A stretch of 64,000 nucleotides of DNA, taken from assembly GCA_003013855.2 (NCBI GenBank), contig ML058555.1, forward strand, positions 620,001-684,000, given 5' to 3'. The notes under the pieces were generated by a model that saw only the letters and a program-made list of their open reading frames with translations, made no database searches and was not told the origin of the DNA. The DNA is from Liriodendron chinense (taxonomy: Eukaryota; Streptophyta; Magnoliopsida; Magnoliales; Magnoliaceae). Position 1 is the first letter of the stretch. Every line of letters begins with the position of its first letter. The position numbers were made by a program, and so were the translations under genes. Below are positions 13,201 through 24,000 of the stretch, piece by piece.

Positions 13201-16200
13201 TCTCTGTTTACCATTTATAACAACTAAGAATCAGATGGCTAACATTCTCACGAGAGAGTTATTTAAACAAAATTAGTTTGTTCTTAGCAAGTTGAGTGAT
13301 GTAGGAAAATGGCCTAATCTAAACATATGTATGTGAAACATGTAAAATTCAGTAGAATCATGTAGTGAATTAAGGGGGCATTTGGCATCTCTACAAATAA
13401 GAGCTTATTGGCTTATTTCTAAAAAAATAAGTTTTTAGACCGTTTGGTAAAAGTCTAATGAAGTGCTTATTTTTTTAGAAAGTAGCAAATAAGCTCTGAT
13501 TTAATAAGTTTGGGAGGGGTTACTTTTTGAAACGGAGCTTATTTGGCTTAAGCGGGTAGACATTTTGAACTAATTTTTTGACAAGTTTACCCTTAAACTT
13601 TTCAAGTAATTCCCATCTTACCCTCTTCTCCTCTTTACAATTTCTTCAAGAAAGGCCCACATGATGAACGGCCCATGGTGAAGGTAGGCCCCACATGATG
13701 AATGGCCCATATCAAAGGTGGGCCTACATAATGCACGGTCAAATCAAAAGTGAGCCCCACATGATGGATGGCTTGCTTCAAAGTGTGGCCTCGCAAGATG
13801 AACGATCCACATCAAGCAGGCCCTACCTGATGATGGTCCGCATCAAAGGTGGGACCTACACGGTGGATGGTGGACATCGAATGTGGACCACATGATGGAA
13901 GATTGACATTAAAGATGGGCCCACATGATGAATGACCCATATTGAAGGTTGAGCACTACATGATGGGCGGTCCATAGCAAAGGTGGGACCTACATGATGG
14001 ATGGTGGACATCAAAGGTGGGTCCTACATGATGGACTATCCACATCAAGTGGGCCCCACATGATAGATGGTCCACAACAAATATGGGACCCACATGATGG
14101 ATGTACCACATCAAAGGTAGGACCCACGTGATGGATGGTGGACATTGAATGTGAGACCACATGATGGAAGGTTGACATTAAAGGTGGGCCTACATGATGA
14201 ATGACTCATATTAAACATTGGGCCCCACATGATGGACGGTCCACAACCAAGGTGGGACCTACATGATGGATGGTGGACATCAAACGTGGGTCCCACATGA
14301 TGGACTATCCACATCAAGTGGGCCCCAGATGATAGTGGCCCACAACAAAGGTGGGAACCACGTGATGGATGCTGGACATCAAAGATAGGCACCTAATGAT
14401 GAATGACTCGTATTAAAGTGGGGCCCCACATCAAGGTGGGCCCACGTAATGATAAGGTTCACATCAAAGGTGGGCCTCACATGATAGATGACCCGCATCA
14501 AAGTGTGGGCCAACATGATAGAACATGCGCATCAAGTGGGTCCCATTTGATGGACAGTCCACATCAAAGGTGGGACCCACATGATGGATGATGGTCATTG
14601 AAGGTGGGCCCACATGATGGTCGGTTGATATCAAAGATGGGCGCACATGATGAACGACACATAATGAAAGTGGGGCCCACACAATGAACGGTCCACATCA
14701 AGGTGGGCCCACATAATGGACGGAGTGGGCTTCACATGATGGATGACCCACATAAACGTGTGGCCCCTCATAATGGACAGTTCACATCAAGTGGGCCCCA
14801 CCTAATGGACGGTCCACATCCAAGGACTCTCATGATGGATGACCCATATCCAAAGTAGGCCGTATGATGGATGATCTACATAGAAGGTGCACCCCACATG
14901 ATGAATGGTGGATATCAAAAGTGGACCTCACATGATGGATAATCCACTTCAAAGGTAGGGTTCACACTATGGACACATCAAATGTGGAGTCCACGTGATG
15001 GGCGATGGGTAGTAAACATTGAGGGGCCCCACATAAAGAACAATTAGGAATGATTAGGCCCCACATGATAGACGGTCCACCAAAACAACCATTTAGATTG
15101 CTCTTATATTAATGTTGTTGTAATCTTTAAAAATGACGTCAACTAGCCTTAAAAAAAACTCTTATTTAAAAGTTTTACCAAACATGCTTATTTTAAATTA
15201 GAGCTTTTTTTGGAGATTTTACCAAACAAGCTTTTTTAAAACAGAGCTAGAACAAAAATGACTTATTGAAGTAGTTCTAATTCAAAAAGCTCTTATTGAA
15301 TTAGAGTAGAGATGCCAAACGAGCCCTAAGTAAACATCCACCTTTCATCATCATAAATCAGAAAATCACAAGGGAAACATGCAATAGACGGGCCATCATC
15401 ACAAATCACGCAATACTAGGTTCAAATCAAGCGTGGATTAGATCCGGTGAGGGATGGGACCTCCCAATCTTGCATGGTTATCACGCAATAACCAAGAGGA
15501 TTCACTAGTCCAAGAAATCAAGGAATTTCTGGATTAGGGAATCTCAAAATCTGATAAAAGGGTTTCGGATTATAATTTCAGATTTTAGGGGTTGTGGAGA
15601 ATATAAGAAAATAGGTTTAGAAGAAAGAGAGAAGATGGGGAATTAACTTAGAAGAAGAAAGTTTGGAAGATGGAAGGAGGAAGAAAGTAAGAGAATTGGA
15701 GAGGAAGAGAGAGATCCACCAAGAGAGGAGGAGCTACCAAATGGTTTTTTTTCTTTCAATAATCAATAGCATAATGAAAAATGTTTGGGGCAACAGCCTT
15801 ATAAAATTTGAAATTAGCATAATTACCAAAATACCCCTACTAATAAAAAAAATTTAAAAAGACATTTGTACGAAAAAAAAACAGTGCGCACACTAACCCA
15901 AAACTCAAATAAGTAAAAGTGCATAAAATAAACTCAAATCTAAGATGCTCGATGGGCTCCGATGATGGTGCGATAAAAGTGGGCCACGACGAACCAACGG
16001 TCCGATCACACCATCCCCGCGATCCAACGATCCAATCATCTCCTCCAAGCAACTTACACATGTCTTCCCAAGGTGGGGTCTTCTCAAATGTCTTGAACTA
16101 CATGTGTAAGGTCTTCAATGCTCGTAAGTCATCACGAACGATCCAAGGCCTGTCATCGAGCCAAAGAGATGCAGGCGTCGCTCGCTTCCTAAGCCGATAA

Positions 16201-16654
16201 ACCCTAAAGGGCCCGATGTCCTCGTCATTGAGCATGATAGACGTCTCTCTTTAGCTTGAGGGGGAGTGTTGAGAAATGAGGTTAAAAGGGCTTTCTTGTA
16301 GTACTAGTACCAATAAGGTCTTTTTTGTAATATGAGTACTGATGGGGTGTTATTTGTAAATTTTTTCAAAGTTGATTGTATAAGTAATAAGGGGGTTGAT
16401 GAAACTAGGGTTAAGCTCTCCAAAACTTCTCTTTTTCTCCTTTTCTTCCTTTTTTCTTCTTTTCTTTTCTCCTTGTCTTTCATTTGTCTTCCTAGTTCTC
16501 TTCCTCTTATTTCTTTTGTAGTTGACACAATGTGTTTTGAGCTTAATAGACCATTCGGATTGATCAATTGGACTATCCAAGTGAATGGATGAAACTAAGA
16601 GCACTATAGCTTACAATGCTCACTTTATACATACATGCATGCACTACATATAAA

Positions 16655-16726
<72 letters not shown>

Positions 16727-17072
16727 AAGTGCAAATGTTTTCACCACAATTGTGGTGAAAACAACCTCTATGGGTCCCATTGTGATGTGTTAGTGATATC
16801 CACACAGACCAACATGCACGCAATCCCATGTTCAACCATGGGCCAAAAATCATGCCAATCCATGAGCCAAGTGGGCCACGCCATAGGAACAATTGAGAGA
16901 GCACACCTCAATTGTTTCTGCTTGTGTGGCCCACCTAAGTTATGGATTGACCTGATTTTTGGGCCCATGGTCAAATGAGTGACGGCATGCATGATGGTCA
17001 GAGTGGATGGGGCCAACACAACTCGTTCTCACTATAATTATAGTGAACAAGTTTGCATTAGATCATGACCCA

Positions 17073-17117
<45 letters not shown>

Positions 17118-17949
17118 TAGTTGAATTGGGACACTAAGGAGCAAGTTTCGGGACACAAGTACATACATTGGGACACTATCATCCAACTAGTTGTATAAGC
17201 CTCCTCATATATGTACATAGGTATGTACACACATACATTTTTTTTTTTTTGAAAGATATGTAAACACATACATATAGAGTATTATGCCTAAGAAAGAATA
17301 CCATGGAGTTGAAAACACCGATTTCATCAAAGATGTCCTTCTCAAGGTCCGCAAGATTTTTCATCAGCAGAGAGACCGGCTTTTGCAGCTTAAAACTCGC
17401 TACTATATGAGCTGAAGAGGAAAAATTTTGTCAGTCATTATAAGATCAGATGAATAACAAAAAATGAGAAGTGGCCTCAAGCAAGTGAACTTTTTAACAC
17501 TCACCTATAACAAGTGGCACAAGTGTAGAGATCCAAACCACTCATTAGATGGGGGCTCCAGTATTGAGATTAGATGCCTTGTCAGGAAGATCAGGTCAGT
17601 TGTGATCATCAGGTGGACTACATGTACAAAATAAATGAACGGTTTAGAAAACTGAACCAACAGTCCAAGTTCAACTTACATATGTTCCCCTTCTGACCAA
17701 CAGATCATTCTGATTTTTCAGACAAGGCATCTGGAGGAATCAAGCGACCTGGATCCTCCACACAAGCAACACATTCCCACATGTGGAGGCAAGTGCAAGA
17801 AATGTCACTCAATCGAGGTCACTGAGCATTCTTCATGAGTAACAGAAAACAAACTGACAAAATCTGGTAATATGAGACCAGTTACTTGAATGTCTAGAAT
17901 AAGCACAATATTTGAAGTCGTCATAATGTTGTGATTTAACTTTTATGAA

Positions 17950-18026
<77 letters not shown>

Positions 18027-21000
18027 AGCCCCATTCGAGTGAAGAAATTTTAAACAACATGGTCCTTCAACACTCAACAGTGATGATAACTGGCTGACAG
18101 TATTTTACCATGGTACTATCCATCATGTAATAACTCTGGTTTTAATTCCATCACCTAGTTAGCTGTGTTCAAGCACGAAATTGCTCAGCCATCCACAGTT
18201 TTTGTTGCCATTCTACTTGGTTTCAACAAACAAAGTGATACCCAGAACATTTATGATTTTATTTCTCCTACGTCTGTGCATTGATGTCAAACCCAAAAAG
18301 AAATTATGTGAAAAGGCTAACTATGCTATTATAAGTAAGAAAATTGACATTTGGAGGTTTCTCACCAAGCAATATATGTATGTGTGTGTGTGTGTATCAG
18401 ACCCACTATTCTTCATGCAGTCAATGCTCCGCTGAGCTATAACAACTTTCACTTTGACGGAAGCTTTTGGACCTAGCGAAAATCTGACGCCTTCGCGCAA
18501 GCAAGCGCGAGAGAAGCAAACAAAGTAGAAGCTTTGCCAGGACACTTTTGACCTCATTTCCATGTATGGGTGGCAACAGGTCAGGCTGGCCATGGATCAG
18601 TTGTTAACCTCACCAGAAGAACATGTACACATGTGATCGCGTGTTCAGTTTGGCCATTCTATTTGTAAATTGGGCCACATGGATAACCCAATCAAACGAC
18701 TTGGACCAAGCTTTGTATGCCATCAAACAATATCCATTGGCGAGATGATTGAAATCACCCAATCTAGGATCTATAAAATGGGTGATCAAGGTCATTTATG
18801 ATATAGATTCAATCATCAATCTGAACCATCCATTTGGGACTCCCTAGCTTCTTCTTTTTTTCTGAAAAGTGATGAAAATTTTACTGCAAGCCACTAAACG
18901 AAGCAGGAAAAGAATACAAAAAGGCCCAGCAGGCGCCCAGAAAACCAGCTAGAAATGGTTAAAATTTAGGATCTTCCAATTGGAAACCGAAACCTTGACC
19001 ACCTTCATAACTGCCTCAGCAGATCTGGAGGAATTCCGAAACCTGCCACTATTCCTTCCACCCCAAATTGCCTACCAAACGGCTGGCAGCGTCAACAGTC
19101 AACTGTGACGAGATTTCCTCCCTCCCATGCCTCATGCGAAGCCCACGAGAGATCCCAGACTGAGCCTAGCATGACCCAAATCTCCCAAAAATCTGCCATG
19201 AAATAATCCCAAATCTTGGATGTAAAAGGACAGAATATGAACAAGTGATCTATGGACTCAGCATCCTGATGGCACATGCAACATGTTTGGGAAAATTAAG
19301 GATCTCTTCTACAGGTTGTCCATCATCAAAACCCTCTTTCCACCCACCAACCAAGTGAAGGCAGCTACTTTGGGTGGCACACCATAGAACCAAAAATGGT
19401 ATGCATGCTCCCCTTGGATCACAAAATCTTCCTGCCTGATAAGCTTGTAGAAGACTTGACAGAAAATCGACCTGAGCTGTGCGCCACTTGACAGAAAATG
19501 GAGTTGGCCTTTCTAGATGGATTAACATGCTGCAAGCGGGCCAAGAGAGCAACAAGCTCATCCATCTCGCTATCCGACAAAGCTCTCCTACAAAGAGGGA
19601 CCAAGAAATGGTGACCTACAAAAGGAATAACAATCCGCCACTTCAAAGCCTTCGAAGGGAGCTAGAGTGACTAGACTAGCCAAAATCGAGAATTCGTGGT
19701 GCAACGGGTTGTCACCACACTATGTATCTCTCCAAAATCTGACTCTAGAATTGTCTCCCACGCAAAAGGAGATGCCTCGCCAAAAATTCACTCTAATTGT
19801 TGAAATAGATTTCCAAGTATAAGAAGCTCTATATAAAGAAACGCTCCTTGTCTCCCACCCACCCTCCTAAAGACCGTACTTCATGGCAACAATCTCTCAC
19901 CAAAAGCTCCCTTCCTCGGACCTGAACTACCATAGCCATTTGCCAAGAAGGGAGATATTCATACCATTCAAATCCCACAAACTCGCCCCTCCTCGAGTCA
20001 CAGATTTACATACCTCCTCCCATTTCAACATGTGGAATTTGTTGCCTTTCTCAGATCCTTTCCAAAGGAAATCCCTTCTCAACTTGTCCAACCTGACACA
20101 AACTGCTTGAGGCACTTGAATAAAGACATGAAGTACAACATGTTGGGGAAAGCGGACTTGATAAGAGTGAGATGGCCGCCTAGCAAGAGGTAGCAGCTCT
20201 TCCACTTGGAAAGCTTTCTTTCGATTCTCTCAACCACCTTGTCCCAAAGACGCTTGGGGGGCCTACCTATACATAAGGAGAGCCCCAAGTAATAGGAGGG
20301 AAAGGAGCCATCTTTGCACCCGAAGATAGAAACTAAATATGAGACTTCTTCTTTAGATAAGTGAATTCCCAACATTTCACATTTCCCCCACATTAGTCTT
20401 CAGCCCGAACACCACCTCAAAGCATATTACCACTTTCCGCAAATCATCGACCAGACTAGGATCTGGTTCCCAAAAGGTAATTGTGTCATCAACAAGTTGA
20501 AGATGAGAGATTTGGTCCCCCATTTCATCCACTCTGAAGCCTCTAAAAAGTCCTACTCTTGACCATTGGCTAGCATGTGACTGAAAGCTTCCCCAATAAC
20601 CAGAAAAAGATACAAAGAAAGCAGGTTCCCTTGCCTTAGATCCCTAGATAGTTAAACCTTTTAGAACCGTTCACAAGCACCGAGAAAGATGAGGATCTAA
20701 CACAAAGCCAAATCCACTTCCTCTACTTGTCCCTGCACCCTAGTCTTCCCAACATGTAGTCTAAAAATTCCCATTCGACATGATTGTAAGCCTTTTAGAC
20801 GTCCAACTAGCAAATAATTCTTGATTTCTTATCCTTGTACCAAGAATCAATGCATTCATGAGCTATGAGAGCAATGTTTAAAATTCGTCAACCACCTAAA
20901 AAAACCCCTTAGTTGGCAGAAATAATACTCACCAACATGGCTTTAAATCTTAAAGCCAGGATTTTTGCCAGAATTTTATACAAACCCCCTATCAGGCTAA

Positions 21001-24000
21001 TAGGTCAGAAATCCTTCTACTCCTCCACTCCTTCGATCTTGGGGATTAAAGAATGAAAGAAGCTCCCATCTCCAGAGATGAGCAACCTTCCTCAAAGAAC
21101 TCCTTAATAAAAGCCATCACGTCCCCTTTCACCACATTCCCAAAAACTTGAAATAAACTAAGAGGAAATCCGTCAAATCGGGGCACTTTGTCTCTTCCCA
21201 AACTATATACCACTTCTTTGACCTCGAATTTAGAGACAGATCTCTCCAACCATTATAAGTGGAGATAGTCTAATTTTGGTCAGTTCCAATGATTATTGGA
21301 TAATAGCCTCTTATAATAACCCGCTATCGCATCACACACCTAATCTTTCTTGTCGACTCTAATCCCATCCACCACAAGAGAGCAAATTCTAATAGTGCGG
21401 GCCCTTACTGAAGCTATTACATGAAAGAACTTCGTGTTTTTGTCTCTCTTTAACCACAGTGCTCTTGATCTGTGTCTCCACTTGATCACCTCCTCAAATG
21501 CTTGGCATATTCCAAGAATGAAAGGATCGTCTCTCTAGCTCCTCAAGAATTAGATCACCCCCTTCCTCCTTTAAATCAATGTCGTGATCTCTCTTCAAGA
21601 ATAGTTCTTGACTTAAGGATGCTTACGTTTTCTTATATATATTTGTTTGAGACTTGAGACTTGAAATGATGGACATATTGAATGAAATTTCTCTACACTT
21701 CTTATTTGAGCGAAAAAACTTCCTGTGAATGGAATTTGGCATGAAGCCATTGGAGTGATTCCAAGTTATCTTTCTTATTCCTATCTAGGTATTTCTATCT
21801 TCTCTCTTAAACCCTCTTTTTCATTGAATTTCTCTCTTCTTTCTCAAACCATAACTCCACCATCATCAATCTAACCCATCACTGACCAAAAAGACCCAAC
21901 CCCACCACACCGTCCGTACGACTGTACAGACTTGCTCGTACAATGCACCGATTTGTCCGTGCAGCCAAACGGCCTCCCCCTCATTGATCCTTTTCTCTTC
22001 TTCTCGATTTTATAAAACCCTAACCCTAGCCCTAGACTTTTATAAAACCCTAAATTCCCAATTTTTAATTTCCAAACCCAAACCCTAATCCATTCAAACC
22101 CCAACAAAGCACAGTTGAATCCTCGAATATAGAATGAATCCTATGCTAGATGGAAGTTCTACCTTCCATTGGGCCATTTCCGATCAATGGCTTTAAGGAC
22201 CTATTTTGCAGGATAGTAATGTGATCTTGACCTTGAGTTTAACTAGAATATTTGATTTCTCTAGATTTATGTTAGATTGGCCTTATTTTATGCTTTGATT
22301 TACTCTGGTAATCTATTAATTAATTTATTTGCACCATCCTAGTTTAGGCCATTCATCCTACATCATCTATTTTTTACCATTTTTCCTTTTTTGGAACTTT
22401 TTGCTAATTTACTTTATAAGGATTACACCTTCTGTTATAAGGCTCAACTGCCTCAACTACACATGCATTTAAAAGCCCTGGCTCCTAATGGATGCATGCA
22501 TCCTTAGGATGTTAGTAAATGTGTTTTACAGAATATTCATTAACTGAGATTTCAAACAAAGACTAGAAACACTCCAACGGACATATGAAACATAAAGGCA
22601 GATTTTTCTAACAATAATAATAGAAAAGGAAAAGAAAGAAAGCAACTAATTATATTAAAGCAAGACATGTACTCTCTCTTTCTCTTGTTGTTGCTGTCGA
22701 ATAATAGTGAAAAGGCGTAAACTACAATCCAATCATTACTACAAGCCTCCATTAGAAAATGAGTTAAACCAAATAGCCATATTGTATACATATGATTCAT
22801 TGTAGTGTCATGATGCTTTTAGAATACCACACATGCATATTATCCTATACTGCATGAAGCATGAAGCATGAAGCATGAAGGAAAGCTACAATACATTTGG
22901 CTACGGGAGCAAGATGGCATCTGTTTCAAAATGTTAGCAAGTATAGACAGGAAGCAAGAGCAGGAGAGTGAATCCAGTACATTATCCAAAGGAGGAGAGG
23001 CACACAGGTAAAAGGTTTGTGCAAATAAAAATGCTCTTGCAATTTTCCACCAACATGCATATATGATGTTTTAGCCAAGGAGCTCCCATATTTCTGTATT
23101 TGGAGGTTAATTATGGAAGAAGTTTTATTAGCAATACACGTGCAATGCTTTTAACCCACTTGAAAAGGGGAAAATGCATAAACATTCCTATGGCAACTCA
23201 TTCAGAACCATGTGCAGGCAGAGAACAAAGATTTTCCAAAACATTTAAATGTAACAATTCATAGCAAAATCCTACCATTCTCTACCTTAAAAATACGCCC
23301 AAATCGTTGACCAGACAGAGGCTTTTTCATTTTGAGGAAATCTATTGAGCAAATTGATAGGCTAAACAGGTCATTTGCTAATATTGGTAGAGTGGTCAAT
23401 GATATCAGCAATTGCTTAGCGAGGACTAAGGAGTGGGTGACCCATGGCCCTTTGAATTGGAAAAGCATCCGCTCTCACATGATGTAGTTCTTTTTCTTTT
23501 ACGTTGGTGTTGTGAAAGAAAAGAAGAAGAGGACGACAACGAAGAAGATAAAGAAGCATTTAATACTAGTTATGTTATTCTCCACCCTTTGAATTGGAAA
23601 AGCATCCCTTCTCACATGATGTAGTTCTTTATCTTTTATGTTAGTGTTGTGAAAGAAAAGAAGAAGAGGACGACAACGAAGAAGATGAAGAAGAATTGAA
23701 TACTAGTTATGTTATTCTCCACCCGCAGTCAAGCCTTATGCACTCAAATACCAAATGTCACTCCTTGAAGGTTGAATAGCACAATGATGCAGGACACGTG
23801 ATTTAATGCTAGCATGCAGCATGGAGATTATTAAAGAGTCCATAAAGTAATCCAAATAACAAAATATGTTAACCTAGCACATGATTAAGAGTAAACAATA
23901 GGAAATAAAATCTTATTTAACCTAATCACATGCCCGCATGCTATGAAACCAAATAAATCAATTAAAACTAGTCATAATGGAAGGATAGGATTTCCAACTT

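Larger units (their letters stand above)
5737..17301 (-). other. Intron 2 of the DUF7036-type gene, about 11.6 kb
   Basis: Bounded by the exon 2 donor and exon 3 acceptor. It is almost entirely repeats, listed individually: foldback elements, word-repeat tracts, a LINE and Copia remnants in the opposite orientation to the gene, and a PIF-like element. About 350 bases at 5800-6150 show nothing recognisable. Without these insertions the intron would be under about 1.5 kb. Confidence 0.8.

Noticed and set aside
13655..15085. Regularly spaced 35-40 bp repeats resembling a CRISPR array
   Set aside because: Units are head-to-tail and degenerate without unique spacers, lie inside a PIF-type element and are in a plant genome; it is a minisatellite.
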